Source: Shimia abyssi
GTDB taxonomy: Bacteria; Pseudomonadota; Alphaproteobacteria; Rhodobacterales; Rhodobacteraceae
DNA: 64,000 nt
NCBI RefSeq assembly: GCF_003014475.1
Contig: NZ_PYGJ01000001.1
Coordinates: forward strand, 741,725-805,724
Reading direction: 5' to 3'
Below, piece by piece: positions 42,606 through 53,349 of this stretch. A program made the translations under genes and the position numbers. Below the pieces are notes generated by a model. It was not told the origin of the DNA and ran no database searches. It worked only from the letters and a program-made list of their open reading frames with translations. Each line of letters starts with the position of its first letter. Positions within the stretch are counted from its first letter, which is position 1.

Positions 42606-43568
42606 ATGCGCGCCTTCCTCGTTACATCACACGACTCATCGCCAACCATTTCAGATATAGCAAAACCGGTTCCAACAGAGGGTGAAGTACTGATTGCGAT
42701 CAAGGCATGTGCTCTCAACTTTGCCGACTTGCTGATGATGAAGGGCACGTATCAAGACACACCGGCGCTGCCATTTGTTCTCGGAATGGAAATCGCCGGC
42801 TATGTGGAAGCGCTAGGCCCAAACACAACCGGACCTGCAATCGGCACACGTGTCGTTGTCTTTGGAGGTCAAGGGGGGCTAGCAGAGTTTGGGTGCTTTC
42901 CAGCCGAACGCGCGGTAGCATTGCCTGCATCAATGAGTTTTGAACACGCCGCGGCTTTTCCGGTGGCTTACGGAACCAGTCACGTCGCTCTCGATTACCG
43001 CGCTGCTTTGCGTGAAGGTGAAAATCTACTGGTCCTAGGCGCAGCAGGAGGCGTGGGATTGACAGCCGTTGAGATAGGAAAACTCATGGGAGCGAACGTT
43101 ATCGCCTGCGCGCGCGGCAAGGAGAAACTTGAAGTTGCGAGAAGGGCGGGGGCTGATCACCTAATTGATGCCCAAGAAGAAGATATTCGCATTGCTGTCA
43201 AAAACTTAGGTGGAGCTGACGTAGTCTATGATCCAGTTGGCGGCGAGCAATTCAAAGCTGCATTTAGAGCCTGTCGACCCGAGGCTCGCATTCTACCAAT
43301 TGGATTCGCTTCAGGTGACATTCCTTCAATCCCGGCCAACCATCTGTTAGTAAAAAACCTAACTGTAATGGGGCTCTATTGGGGCGGATACTTGGCCTTC
43401 GCCCCGACAGTAACCACTAACAGTATGCAAACATTGTTTTCTTGGTACGATCACGGCAAGCTAAAGCCGCATGTGAGCAACACGCTACCGTTGGACCGCG
43501 CGGATGAAGCTTGCGAACTGTTGCGCACGAGAAAATCAACAGGAAAAGTGGTCGTAACCATCGATTAA
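42606..43568 (+). CDS. NADPH:quinone oxidoreductase family protein (MDR superfamily)
   Basis: A 320-residue zinc-free medium-chain reductase. The N-terminal GroES-like domain has ALNFADLLMMKGTYQ and the Rossmann domain LGAAGGVGLTAVEIG near residue 145, then GADVVYDPVGG. It has no zinc-binding cysteines. Start ATG 42606 follows an AACGTGAG stretch; GTG 42591 would add five residues. The substrate is likely a quinone or an enoyl compound. Confidence 0.9.
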   Translation: MRAFLVTSHDSSPTISDIAKPVPTEGEVLIAIKACALNFADLLMMKGTYQDTPALPFVLGMEIAGYVEALGPNTTGPAIGTRVVVFGGQGGLAEFGCFPAERAVALPASMSFEHAAAFPVAYGTSHVALDYRAALREGENLLVLGAAGGVGLTAVEIGKLMGANVIACARGKEKLEVARRAGADHLIDAQEEDIRIAVKNLGGADVVYDPVGGEQFKAAFRACRPEARILPIGFASGDIPSIPANHLLVKNLTVMGLYWGGYLAFAPTVTTNSMQTLFSWYDHGKLKPHVSNTLPLDRADEACELLRTRKSTGKVVVTID

Positions 43569-43587
43569 TTCTTGAGCACCTACCAAG

Positions 43588-44481
43588 CTAAACCACGACC
43601 CCTAAACGCACTGACGCGTTTCGCCGGCTGTGCATTGGGCGAAACCCCTTTCTTACTAATTCCGCCAAGTGTGCGATTACATCGCCTTTCGAAGGATCGG
43701 CGCCGTACATGTTAATATGCTGTTCGCCGAGGTCCGGCAGTGCTCCGCCGTGCTCGATCACTTCGAGTTGAGATGGCTCCGTTCCTTCAATCATAGCCCC
43801 AACCCCTAGGTCCGCTGCAATTGTCGCTTCGACGGTGCGATCTGACTCTGTTTCCAACGCAGATTCCCACTCAATGCCGTCGCTGTTCAGCTCCGAAATG
43901 GCACGAGCCCTGAAAACACATTGACGCCCGGAAGCAAATTGCAGCGGCCGACGCCGCCAACTCGCACCACCAGGTGCGCCAATCCAGACCAAAGGCAGGC
44001 GACACAACCCTTCGGCATTCTCAGGTTTTTCAGCCTCTGTTGTCAAAATGAGATCGATTTTTCCTTTCTCAAATTGTTCTTTCAGTCCGCGTGTGAACGA
44101 AGACACAAGATGCACCTTGACGCGCGGAAACGCGGCATTGAATTGCTGAAGCACTCTAGGAATTGCGGGGTAAACAATGTCATGAGGAACCCCCAGAGAC
44201 ACCTCCCCTTCAAACGCGTCATCGGTCAAACGCCGCATCACCTCGTCATTCAAAGTAACCATGCGTCGCGCGTAACCAAGCATCTGTTCGCCTGAAGGGG
44301 TAAGCGCCACGCCGCGCCCTGTCCTATCCAAGAGAGGAACTCCAATGAGTTCCTCAAGCCGCTTGAGCTGCATCGAGACAGCGGATTGCGTCAAATGCAA
44401 AAAGCCCGCGGCCTTAGTGACGCCACCTAGATCGGCCACAGCCACAAAGCTTCGAAGGGTCGTTACATCGAGATTTCGCAT
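43588..44481 (-). CDS. LysR-family transcriptional regulator
   Basis: A 297-residue regulator with an N-terminal winged helix (TLRSFVAVADLGGVTKAAGF, QSAVSMQLKRLEEL) and a periplasmic-binding-protein-like effector domain. Start ATG 44481 with AAGGA upstream; the frame reaching 44580 is not needed. It is divergent from DUF1127 across a 126-base region that should hold its operator, and convergent with the quinone oxidoreductase. Confidence 0.92.
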   Translation of the reverse strand: MRNLDVTTLRSFVAVADLGGVTKAAGFLHLTQSAVSMQLKRLEELIGVPLLDRTGRGVALTPSGEQMLGYARRMVTLNDEVMRRLTDDAFEGEVSLGVPHDIVYPAIPRVLQQFNAAFPRVKVHLVSSFTRGLKEQFEKGKIDLILTTEAEKPENAEGLCRLPLVWIGAPGGASWRRRPLQFASGRQCVFRARAISELNSDGIEWESALETESDRTVEATIAADLGVGAMIEGTEPSQLEVIEHGGALPDLGEQHINMYGADPSKGDVIAHLAELVRKGFRPMHSRRNASVRLGVVV

Positions 44482-44607
44482 TTCATCACATTCCTTGATG
44501 CACAACGTCACAACAATTCGTTTTTCAAATAGACCACGAACTGACATATGTATCAAGAGAATTGATGAAAAAACTGACATCCATCACCAAATTAGAAAGG
44601 ATAGACC

Positions 44608-44829
44608 ATGACACTCTTTAGCACCTTCACCCGAATCTTTCCGGCCACACACGGCGCCTCGGCGATTGGACTATCTGCGATCGCGAAATTTGCAGCTGTC
44701 AGCCGCCAGCGGCGCGCACTTGCCAAATTGGACGATGCTGCACTGTTGGACATGGGTTTGACACGTGCGGATGTGAACGCCGAGCTAAAGCGCCCTGTTT
44801 GGGATGTTCCGAGCAACTGGCGCGGTTAA
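44608..44829 (+). CDS. DUF1127 small protein, second copy
   Basis: A 73-residue protein with the DUF1127 core AVSRQRRALAKLDDAALLDMGLTRADV. GAAAGGA precedes the ATG. Unlike the copy at 25.8 kb, it has no CCTCCTCC hairpins behind it; only an imperfect hairpin (ATTTCGCG 44858-44865, CGCGAAAT 44875-44882) follows. It is divergent from the LysR gene. Confidence 0.88.
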   Translation: MTLFSTFTRIFPATHGASAIGLSAIAKFAAVSRQRRALAKLDDAALLDMGLTRADVNAELKRPVWDVPSNWRG

Positions 44830-44883
44830 GAAATCAGCCATTTTCAGACCTTGTCGAATTTCGCGCACAATTGACGCGAAATC

Positions 44884-44946
44884 CTTGAAAAAGGCGACCA
44901 TCTCACCGATATTCTAACATGACGGCTGCCGGAGTATTCCGGCAGC
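44884..44946 (+). promoter_or_regulatory. Candidate RpoH-like promoter and leader hairpin of the Bax-inhibitor-like gene
   Basis: CTTGAAA (44884-44890) and CCGATATT, about 15 bases later, look like a heat-shock-type promoter. The leader would contain GGCTGCCGGA and TCCGGCAGCC, a perfect 10-bp stem at about 44923-44946 with no T run, before the ATG at 44973. Both assignments are by eye. Confidence 0.35.
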
Positions 44947-44972
44947 CCAATAGTTCAATATCGGAGGCTTGA

Positions 44973-45710
44973 ATGGCTGAATTTGACACAATCCGGAGCG
45001 GCGTCGGCGCACGCGCGTCCGAGATTGACGCAGGGCTACGTGCCCATATGAATAAAGTCTACGGCACGATGTCCGTAGGTATGTTGATCACCTTTGCTGT
45101 GGCGTGGGCAATCGGAACTTCACCATCTCTGCTTGGGATGTTCCGCGATCCAGTGACTTTGAGCCCTAATATCCTCGGGTGGATCGTCATGTTTGCACCA
45201 CTTGGCATGGTTTTTGCGTTCGGTGCAGCAATCAACCGCCTATCTGCTGCTGGCGCGCAATTGTTCTTTTATGCGTTCGCAGCTGTCATGGGCTTGTCGC
45301 TCTCTTGGATCTTTGTGGCCTTTACCGGCTTCTCAATCGCACAGGTTTTCCTAGTGACGTCGATCGCGTTTGCGGGTCTTTCTCTGTGGGGTTATACAAC
45401 CAAGAAAGATATCTCTGGCTGGGGCTCGTTCCTGATCATGGGTGTGATCGGCATTTTGGTGGCGTCGATCATCAACATCTTTTTGGGTAGCCCAGCGATC
45501 CATTTTGCGATCTCCATCCTCGGCGTCCTGATTTTTGCGGGCCTAACGGCTTATGATACCCAGAAAATCAAAAACACTTATTTGCAATATGCACACGCTG
45601 GCGACAGCGAATGGTTGGGCAAAGCAGCAATCATGGGGGCATTGAACCTCTATCTCGACTTTATCAACATGTTCATGTTCCTGCTCAGCATTTTGGGCAA
45701 TCGCGAGTAG
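44973..45710 (+). CDS. Bax inhibitor-1/YccA family membrane protein
   Basis: A 245-residue protein with about seven membrane helices from residue 28 to the C-terminus and the family blocks YGTMSVGMLITF, YDTQKIKNTY and ALNLYLDFINMF. Relatives include YccA, which modulates the FtsH protease. In this window the FtsH-modulating HflK/HflC genes are also present, 11 kb away. GGAGG precedes the ATG by a few bases. Confidence 0.92.
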   Translation: MAEFDTIRSGVGARASEIDAGLRAHMNKVYGTMSVGMLITFAVAWAIGTSPSLLGMFRDPVTLSPNILGWIVMFAPLGMVFAFGAAINRLSAAGAQLFFYAFAAVMGLSLSWIFVAFTGFSIAQVFLVTSIAFAGLSLWGYTTKKDISGWGSFLIMGVIGILVASIINIFLGSPAIHFAISILGVLIFAGLTAYDTQKIKNTYLQYAHAGDSEWLGKAAIMGALNLYLDFINMFMFLLSILGNRE

Positions 45711-45732
45711 TTCATCAGAAAGCACACAGTTC

Positions 45733-45764
45733 AAAGGCCCGCCATTTCGGTGGGCCTTTTTCGT
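45733..45764 (+). terminator. Terminator of the Bax-inhibitor-like gene
   Basis: AAAGGCCCGCC (45733-45743) pairs with GGTGGGCCTTT (45749-45759), one G-T pair, loop ATTTC, then a T run. Confidence 0.9.
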
Positions 45765-45878
45765 TTTATGTCGCTCTAAAGGCAGAACCCAAAAGCAGGT
45801 CTTTAGCGCTCGCATACACAGCGCGACGTGTTATCCTGCAACTGCGCGTAGCCACTATTCGTCCCGCGGGAGATTTTC

Positions 45879-46265
45879 ATGCGAAACCTTTATTTTGTCA
45901 TTTCAGTCCTTTTCCTAACCAGTCCCGCTTTTGCAGAGATCAAGCCTGATGCGGGCACAGACCAGTTGTGCACCGGTTTCGAAGAAACGCTCGAGGGTGT
46001 CTGGGTCGACAATAAAAACCGCCCTGTTTTGGCATTCCGTTTTGGCTCGAACAGAGGCGGTGTCGGCTGCTACGCGTGGCTGAACACCTTACCTTCGTGG
46101 AATATTGAAGCGGCGGGGGCATTGATCCTACCGCGCGTTAATTGGAACGGTAACCAGCGCAAGTTTAGATCCGGCAAAGCTGAGCTTCTGTTTGACACAG
46201 GAACCGGTGGTGCGCGTCTGATAAACCTTGAAGGGCGAGAAGCACGCGGCAAGATTATTCAGTAA
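45879..46265 (+). CDS. Hypothetical secreted protein
   Basis: A 128-residue protein with a signal peptide (cleavage near TSPAFA-EIK at residue 19-20) and two cysteines that may form a disulfide. The mature part contains GVGCYAWLNTLPSW and FDTGTGGARLINLEG and looks mostly beta. No family is recognised. It is convergent with the GNAT gene and ends directly at its stop codon. Confidence 0.75.
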   Translation: MRNLYFVISVLFLTSPAFAEIKPDAGTDQLCTGFEETLEGVWVDNKNRPVLAFRFGSNRGGVGCYAWLNTLPSWNIEAAGALILPRVNWNGNQRKFRSGKAELLFDTGTGGARLINLEGREARGKIIQ

Positions 46266-46778
46266 TCAGACGTCGCTGTTAACCATCTGTATAACGGGAA
46301 AATAGAGTCCTGGTGTAATCTCCAGCTCAATCTCGCCACGCTCGCAGAAACCTATGGCCTCATAGAAACTGCGCGCAGTGCGTGTGCTCATGCAGTTAAA
46401 ACTATTTATTCCATAGTCGCGCGCAGTCTCAAAGCTGCGCCCCATCAAGGCGCGCGCGATTCCCAAACGCAACCAATCCGGGTCTGTCGCCACGTGGCGC
46501 ACGTGCCCTTGTCCCTGCTGGAATACACCGCGAGCAGGGCTAACGTCGGTCCAGCCCCCAGCCCCAACCAGCCTGCCAGTATCCTTACATTCGGCCACAA
46601 AGTACGTCCCACAGTTTAGCAAAGCCGCTTGGGCGACGGTAAACATCGGTAACACTCTGTCCAATAAATGCGCCTCGTAATCTGCGCGCAATAACGCTGG
46701 GTAAGACCGCCTAAAGAGCTGGGTCAGCGGCAGTTCATCTTGTGAAACTGCTGGGCGTATGGAGTAAAAACGAGACAT
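46266..46778 (-). CDS. GNAT family N-acetyltransferase
   Basis: A 170-residue acyl-CoA transferase. The acetyl-CoA loop region is VRHVATDPDWLRLGIARALMGR near residue 96, preceded by GRLVGAGGW and followed by SFYEAIGF, the usual C-terminal block. Substrate unknown. The stop abuts that of the preceding convergent gene without a spacer. Confidence 0.9.
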   Translation of the reverse strand: MSRFYSIRPAVSQDELPLTQLFRRSYPALLRADYEAHLLDRVLPMFTVAQAALLNCGTYFVAECKDTGRLVGAGGWTDVSPARGVFQQGQGHVRHVATDPDWLRLGIARALMGRSFETARDYGINSFNCMSTRTARSFYEAIGFCERGEIELEITPGLYFPVIQMVNSDV

Positions 46779-46834
46779 AATAACATCCTGAAAGTCTTGA
46801 GAGATTCAGGCGCGGCATATGTCAAAATAGCAAA

Positions 46835-46859
46835 AGCCGCGCCAAGGTGTGGCGCGGCT
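46835..46859 (-). terminator. Terminator of rpmG
   Basis: AGCCGCGCC (46835-46843) and GGCGCGGCT (46851-46859), with T-rich sequence following on the minus strand. Confidence 0.88.
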
Positions 46860-46884
46860 CTTGCATGTGTCTAAGAGGGGGATC

Positions 46885-47052
46885 TTACTTGATCTTGCCT
46901 TCTTTATATTCGACATGCTTACGCAGCACCGGGTCGTACTTTCGTACGACCATTTTTTCGGTCATGGTGCGTGCGTTTTTCTTGGTCACGTAAAAATGGC
47001 CCGTGCCCGCGGTCGAGTTCAGACGGATCTTGATTGTCGTCGGCTTCGCCAT
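46885..47052 (-). CDS. rpmG: 50S ribosomal protein L33
   Basis: A 55-residue protein, the usual length, of the Cys-free type: [25 protein letters not shown] and [23 protein letters not shown] lies before the ATG at 47052; the frame to 47196 is an extension. Followed by a strong terminator, so it forms its own unit. Confidence 0.97.
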   Translation of the reverse strand: MAKPTTIKIRLNSTAGTGHFYVTKKNARTMTEKMVVRKYDPVLRKHVEYKEGKIK

Positions 47053-47261
47053 TTGTCTTCTCCTGCGCCAAGGCGCATAGTCGCGCCTCGTGAAATTCTC
47101 ATGAAGCCTGCCTTTTAATGATGCCCGCTCTCGAGTCAATGGGAATCCCAGAGAAACTTTGTCGGATCGTGCATTTACCGACAGAAAATGCGCCATGGTA
47201 TAGTTTCGTCAAAGTTCTTATGAGCTATTATCAACAAACTTGGCCAGATACCGGTTTTTGA

Positions 47262-48296
47262 ATGCTTTGGTTCACACTTGCCACACTCACGCCCGTTGGG
47301 CTGCTGCTGGGCACTTTCGCCTTTGGCGGATTGTGGTCTTGGCTTGCGGTTTTTTATCTGACCGCGCTGGCTTATTCGCTTGACCGAATGTTTCAGACCG
47401 CAGCAGTTCGCGTTGGCAAAAGTGGGGAATTTCCGGCAGGTGATACACTGGCACATATCCTCGGCTTGGCTCATTTCCCGCTCCTTGTCGGAGCAGTCTA
47501 CACTGTCTCGGGCGCCGGTGATCATACGGTGCTAGAGCGCGCTTTGGCATTTCTCGCGGCAGGGGTATTCTTTGGCCAGATTAGCAATGCCAATGCACAC
47601 GAACTGATACACAGCACCGCTCGTTGGCCTCGCAGACTGGGCACGATGATATATATTAGCCTGCTTTTTGGTCATCATGCGTCCGCGCACAAACTCGTTC
47701 ACCACGTCTGGGTCGCAACGGAGAGAGACCCAAACAGCGCAAAACTTGGACAGAGTTTCTATAATTTCTGGCCCAGAGCGTGGGGGGGGTCTTTTGTGGC
47801 AGGATGGCATGCTGAAAACGCGTTGCGTGAACGATCTAATTCACCCGATCCGTTCATAAAACACCCGTATTTTGCATATGTTATAGGCGCAGTGCTCTGT
47901 CTCGCGGTGGTAGCCCTTGCATTTGGATGGCCAGGTGTGCTGGCCTGTTCTTTGTTAGCGATCTATGCCCAAATGCAATTGTTGGTTTCGGATTATGTTC
48001 AACATTATGGGCTTCGGCGCACGACATCCGCGAACGGCAAGTTCGAGCCAGTATCTCAAGCACACAGTTGGAACTCTTCACAATTCTGCACCTCTGCCAT
48101 GATGATGAACGCGCCCCGCCACTCAGATCACCATATGAATCCAAGGAGGCCCTATCCGGCACTTCAGCTTGATCGCAGTTTCATGCCGATTCTGCCTCGT
48201 TCACTTCCCGTAATGGGGGTTTACGCACTTGTTCCCCCCTTATGGCGACGCCTCATGGATGGAAGGGTTGCGGCGCATTGCCCATCACGAGAATGA
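47262..48296 (+). CDS. AlkB-like membrane di-iron hydroxylase
   Basis: A 344-residue membrane protein with four to six membrane helices and the three His boxes of the alkane hydroxylase/fatty-acid desaturase superfamily: HELIH near residue 113, HASAHKLVHH near residue 138 and the late RHSDHH, which is the AlkB form. Expected reaction: terminal hydroxylation of alkanes or other alkyl substrates with O2 and rubredoxin; no rubredoxin gene is beside it. The ribosome site is weak. It is divergent from rpmG. Confidence 0.85.
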   Translation: MLWFTLATLTPVGLLLGTFAFGGLWSWLAVFYLTALAYSLDRMFQTAAVRVGKSGEFPAGDTLAHILGLAHFPLLVGAVYTVSGAGDHTVLERALAFLAAGVFFGQISNANAHELIHSTARWPRRLGTMIYISLLFGHHASAHKLVHHVWVATERDPNSAKLGQSFYNFWPRAWGGSFVAGWHAENALRERSNSPDPFIKHPYFAYVIGAVLCLAVVALAFGWPGVLACSLLAIYAQMQLLVSDYVQHYGLRRTTSANGKFEPVSQAHSWNSSQFCTSAMMMNAPRHSDHHMNPRRPYPALQLDRSFMPILPRSLPVMGVYALVPPLWRRLMDGRVAAHCPSRE

Positions 48297-48334
48297 TACT
48301 GGATCGCGTTCGCTTAATTTGGCAGCATACGGTC

Positions 48335-48727
48335 ATGAAACACGTTCTGTTGACTGCATGCTTGGCGGCAACGACCGCCGCAGCACAATCGCCGATGTCC
48401 GGCTCCGAATTTGAATCATATGTTGAGGGAAAGACTCTCTATTTTGCAGCAGATGGACGGCGATATGGCGTGGAGAAATACCTATCAAATCGCCGGGTCC
48501 AATGGTCATTTCTGGATGGACAGTGCAAGGATGGCTATTGGTACGAAGAGGCCAACCAGATTTGTTTCATATACGAAGACAACCCATCACCTCAGTGTTG
48601 GACATTTTCCCAAACCTCACAGGGTTTGAGCGCCAAGTTTGAGAACGAAACAGATGGTCGTGTTTTGTACGAAGTCGAATCAGGAGGCGAAGACATGATG
48701 TGTCTTGGCCCTGAAATTGGCGTTTAG
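48335..48727 (+). CDS. Hypothetical secreted protein
   Basis: A 130-residue protein with a signal peptide MKHVLLTACLAATTAAA (residue 17-18). Mature part with FAADGRRYGVEKYLSNRRVQW and several Cys (DGQCKDG, ICFIYED, QCWTFSQ), four in all, suggesting disulfides. It starts 38 bases after the AlkB-like gene and may be cotranscribed. The frame open from 48242 overlaps that gene. It shares its last three bases with the convergent xseA stop. Family not recognised. Confidence 0.75.
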   Translation: MKHVLLTACLAATTAAAQSPMSGSEFESYVEGKTLYFAADGRRYGVEKYLSNRRVQWSFLDGQCKDGYWYEEANQICFIYEDNPSPQCWTFSQTSQGLSAKFENETDGRVLYEVESGGEDMMCLGPEIGV

Positions 48728-50220
48728 AACAAGCTGCCTTGGTCCGGAATGTCTTTCGATATCACAGCAGGCTTCACCGTCTTTTTGGCTTCATTCCCAA
48801 CACCGACATCGACCTTGCCATCAGCAAACTCAATCTCGATTTGACCCGCCTTTTTGGCGCCCTTTACCGTTGTGATCAAATCACCGTCCCCACGCACAAC
48901 AGCGTATCCGCGCGCCAGGGTTTCAGTGTATCCAAGCGTCTGACGCATCCTTTCCAACGTGTCCACTCGCTCTCGGGAGTTGTCGATCCGTCGTTGTCCG
49001 GCGTCTTCCAGTCGACGCGCCAACCCTTCCAAGCGCTCACTGCGACGTGCGGTTTCACGCAAAAGAACATCCGGGCGCAACCGGTCCGCCCTTCGCCCCA
49101 AAGCCTGCCGTTTGGTATCGATCATCCTCATCAGAGTGCTGGCACGCAATGACCCACTTGCCTCAGAAAGTTTAACCCGACGCCGCTGTACGCCCGCCTC
49201 CAGCGCACGAGGCAATCGGTCTGATGCTTCGTCCAGTCGCTGGCGGGGGGATTGCAGCAATGTCTCTGCTCGTGGCAATGCCCGTGACAGATCGCGCAGC
49301 CGTTGTCCGCGCTGACCCACCGAATTGCCCACGGCGCGTGTCAGTCGTGCGTCTTGCTCGTCTACCCACACCAACAACTCCAACCGCACTGGCACCGCCA
49401 ATTCAGCTGCGGCGGTTGGCGTCGGCGCGCGCTTGTCCGAGACAAAGTCGATCAAGGTTGTGTCCGTCTCGTGACCGACAGCAGATATCAACGCTATCTC
49501 GGAAGCCGCCGCTGCGCGCGCCACAACCTCCTCGTTGAACCCCCACAAATCCTCAACACTTCCTCCGCCGCGGGCAACAATCAGCAGATCGGGCCTCGGC
49601 ATAGCTCCTCCGGGCGTCATCTGGTTGAAACCTTCTATCGCCCGCGCCACTTGCGGCGCACACTGCTCACGTTGCACTGCGACAGGCCAGATTAGCACCT
49701 TTCGCGGGAACCGATCCCGCAATCGATGTAGAATATCGCGAATGACTGCACCCGAAAGAGAGGTCACAACCCCGATGACTTCAGGCAGGTATGGCAGTGC
49801 TTTTTTGCGCTCTTCTGCAAACAACCCCTCAGCGGCAAGCAACTTTTTGCGTTTCTCTAACATCGCCATCAGCGCGCCTTCGCCGGCTACCGACACATCA
49901 TCGACGTTGATCTGATACTTGGATTGGCTGCCAAAGGTCGTTAGTTTGCCCGTCACCACTACCTCCATGCCTTCCTCGGGCATCATCGAAAGGCGGCTCA
50001 CCTGCCCTTTCCAACTCACGGCGGCAATGACCGACCGGTCATCCTTGACGTCGAAATACAAATGCCCGGATCGCGCCAGCATCACGCGTCCGACCTCACC
50101 ACGCACCCGCACCCGGCCAAACGCCCCTTCGATCGTGCGTTTTAGTGCGCCCGAAATTTCGGACACGCTGAATTCCGGGGCGTTTTCGCCCTCGGCAGGG
50201 GAATCAATAAGATCGGACAT
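48724..50220 (-). CDS. xseA: Exodeoxyribonuclease VII large subunit
   Basis: A 498-residue nuclease subunit: N-terminal OB fold (FSVSEISGALKRTIEGAFGRVRVRGEV, about 18-110), the catalytic domain (VVARGGGSVEDLWGFNEE and SAVGHETDTTLIDFVSD near 265) and a coiled-coil C-terminal part. It degrades single-stranded DNA together with the small subunit XseB, not seen here. Start ATG 50220 with GAGG upstream; divergent from purD. Confidence 0.95.
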   Translation of the reverse strand: MSDLIDSPAEGENAPEFSVSEISGALKRTIEGAFGRVRVRGEVGRVMLARSGHLYFDVKDDRSVIAAVSWKGQVSRLSMMPEEGMEVVVTGKLTTFGSQSKYQINVDDVSVAGEGALMAMLEKRKKLLAAEGLFAEERKKALPYLPEVIGVVTSLSGAVIRDILHRLRDRFPRKVLIWPVAVQREQCAPQVARAIEGFNQMTPGGAMPRPDLLIVARGGGSVEDLWGFNEEVVARAAAASEIALISAVGHETDTTLIDFVSDKRAPTPTAAAELAVPVRLELLVWVDEQDARLTRAVGNSVGQRGQRLRDLSRALPRAETLLQSPRQRLDEASDRLPRALEAGVQRRRVKLSEASGSLRASTLMRMIDTKRQALGRRADRLRPDVLLRETARRSERLEGLARRLEDAGQRRIDNSRERVDTLERMRQTLGYTETLARGYAVVRGDGDLITTVKGAKKAGQIEIEFADGKVDVGVGNEAKKTVKPAVISKDIPDQGSLF

Positions 50221-50295
50221 GAGGCCTCGCTTGTCAGACGTCGCCCCACAGCTTAGAACGCGCAGCAACTAAGGCCAAGCAGAAGGGCGACCCCC

Positions 50296-51558
50296 ATGAA
50301 CATTCTCATTCTCGGCAGCGGTGGACGCGAACACGCGTTGGCTTGGGCTGTGTTGCAAAACCCAAAATGTGACAAGCTGATTGTGGCGCCGGGCAATGCA
50401 GGAATCGCCCAAATTGCCGATTGCGCGAGCATCGACATCGAAGACGGTGGTTCCGTGGTCAGTTTTGCCGGAGAAAACGCGATTGATTTTGTGATCGTCG
50501 GCCCGGAAGCACCGTTGGCCGTTGGTGTCGCTGATCGCCTGCGCGAAGCGGGCATTCTCGTTTTTGGCCCTTCAGCAGCAGCAGCAAAGCTCGAGGCATC
50601 AAAAAGCTTCACTAAGGAAATCTGCGACGCTGCCAATGCGCCAACCGCAGCCTATGGGCATTTCACCGATGCGGGCGCCGCCAAGGCATACATCCGCGAG
50701 CAAGGCGCGCCAATTGTCGTCAAGGCCGATGGATTGGCCGCTGGCAAGGGCGTGATCGTTGCTATGGATGAGCAAACTGCACTTGATGCAATCGACGACA
50801 TGTTTGGCGGCGCCTTTGGTGGCGCAGGGGCCGAGGTGGTGATAGAAGAATTCATGGACGGAGAAGAGGCGTCGTTCTTTATCCTTTGTGATGGCAAAAC
50901 CGCCCTGCCTTTTGGCACAGCCCAGGATCACAAACGCGTTGGCGAAGGTGACACGGGCCTCAATACCGGTGGAATGGGTGCGTATTCCCCTGCACCGGTC
51001 CTATCCGACGAGATTGCGCAAAAGGCACTAGACGAAATCGTGCGGCCGACAATGGACGAAATGACCCGGCGCGGCACGCCGTATCATGGCGTGCTGTATG
51101 TGGGCCTGATGATCAAGGACGGCCAACCCCGCCTTGTGGAATACAACGTGCGCTTTGGCGATCCGGAATGCCAGGTCTTGATGATGCGCCTTGGCGCTCA
51201 GGCGATGGATCTGATGCACGCTGCCGCCGAAGAACGTCTAGACGCCGCGCAAGTCAATTGGGCAGACGATCACGCCATAACGGTCGTCATGGCCGCAGAC
51301 GGCTATCCCGGCTCCTACGAAAAAGGCAGTGTGATCAAGGGCCTCGAAACTTTGACAGGCGACAGCAAAAGCATGGTGTTTCATGCGGGCACCACAGCCA
51401 TGGATGGCGCGACTACGGCAACTGGGGGGCGTGTTCTGAACGTCACTGCGCGCGGTGCCACACTTCAGGAAGCCCGCGACCGCGCCTATGCCATGATCGA
51501 TCAAATAGACTGGCCCGAAGGCTTCCATCGCCGCGATATCGGCTGGCGAGCTCTCTGA
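50296..51558 (+). CDS. purD: Phosphoribosylamine-glycine ligase
   Basis: Step two of purine synthesis: joins glycine to phosphoribosylamine with ATP. A 420-residue ATP-grasp protein: [18 protein letters not shown] at the start, [26 protein letters not shown], and the late [11 protein letters not shown] (Mg ligands). GTG of the next gene begins 2 bases after its stop. Confidence 0.97.
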   Translation: MNILILGSGGREHALAWAVLQNPKCDKLIVAPGNAGIAQIADCASIDIEDGGSVVSFAGENAIDFVIVGPEAPLAVGVADRLREAGILVFGPSAAAAKLEASKSFTKEICDAANAPTAAYGHFTDAGAAKAYIREQGAPIVVKADGLAAGKGVIVAMDEQTALDAIDDMFGGAFGGAGAEVVIEEFMDGEEASFFILCDGKTALPFGTAQDHKRVGEGDTGLNTGGMGAYSPAPVLSDEIAQKALDEIVRPTMDEMTRRGTPYHGVLYVGLMIKDGQPRLVEYNVRFGDPECQVLMMRLGAQAMDLMHAAAEERLDAAQVNWADDHAITVVMAADGYPGSYEKGSVIKGLETLTGDSKSMVFHAGTTAMDGATTATGGRVLNVTARGATLQEARDRAYAMIDQIDWPEGFHRRDIGWRAL

Positions 51559-51559
51559 C

Positions 51560-52165
51560 GTGGCGACGTTCCGTTTTCGGCCTGCACCTGTTCGTTCAGA
51601 ACGGGTGTTCCAACTGGAATCGGGCATACTGTCATGCTCAGTCGACGACGCTGTCGAATGGACCCTACCCCTCAGCACAGTTCAAAATATCGCTTTTGTG
51701 TCTTACAAAGCCCACGGGCGAATGATCTGGCGCCTTGACCTGATTACTCTGAACAGCACGCTTAACGTCACCGGCAACGTGCCAGCAAAAGGTGGGTATA
51801 TTGACAGTGGATTTACGGAATTTCACGGACTTGTCACCGCACTAGTCGAACACTTCACCACATTCAAACCGGACCTCAAAGTTGTTTTTGGCGAACACGG
51901 GCGCGCCCGAACAATCATGTTCATCATCGGGCTATTCTCGGCGCTTGGCGGTGGTGGCCTGTTCGCTACCGCATTGCTCGGCGGCGTTTCTTCGAATCGC
52001 ATGACCGAAGCTGCCATACCATTCGTCGCCCTATTCATTCTGGGTGGTGTGTTGATCCGTGCGAACCATCCTTGGAAGGCTCCGACCAAGATCGATGTGT
52101 CCCTCCTCCCGCAATTACTGACTTACCTTTCAGGCAGCTCGGTAAACAGCGAGCACTGGGAATAA
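51560..52165 (+). CDS. Hypothetical membrane protein coupled to purD
   Basis: A 201-residue protein with an N-terminal soluble part (about 1-115, PH-like beta) and two membrane helices (about 117-137 and 149-166). The start is GTG 51560, two bases after the purD stop, so it is translationally coupled. No family is recognised. It ends one base before the stop of the convergent VCBS-type gene. Confidence 0.75.
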   Translation: MATFRFRPAPVRSERVFQLESGILSCSVDDAVEWTLPLSTVQNIAFVSYKAHGRMIWRLDLITLNSTLNVTGNVPAKGGYIDSGFTEFHGLVTALVEHFTTFKPDLKVVFGEHGRARTIMFIIGLFSALGGGGLFATALLGGVSSNRMTEAAIPFVALFILGGVLIRANHPWKAPTKIDVSLLPQLLTYLSGSSVNSEHWE

Positions 52166-53259
<1,094 letters not shown>

Positions 53260-53314
53260 CTAGTAAAGCAATCACCCTCTCGCTAGTCCCTTTCGCATAG
53301 AGTCCCTGATCGGC

Positions 53315-53347
53315 TTGCGATAAAATCAATTTGTTCTATATTTGTTC
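53315..53347 (+). promoter_or_regulatory. SOS-controlled promoter of the DnaE2-type OB gene
   Basis: A -35 TTGCGA (53315-53320), 16 bases, -10 TATATT (53337-53342). The LexA box GTTC (53333-53336), seven bases, GTTC (53344-53347) overlaps the -10. The expected transcription start falls at about 53349-53350, the A of the ATG, so the mRNA would be leaderless. Confidence 0.7.
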
Positions 53348-53349
53348 TC

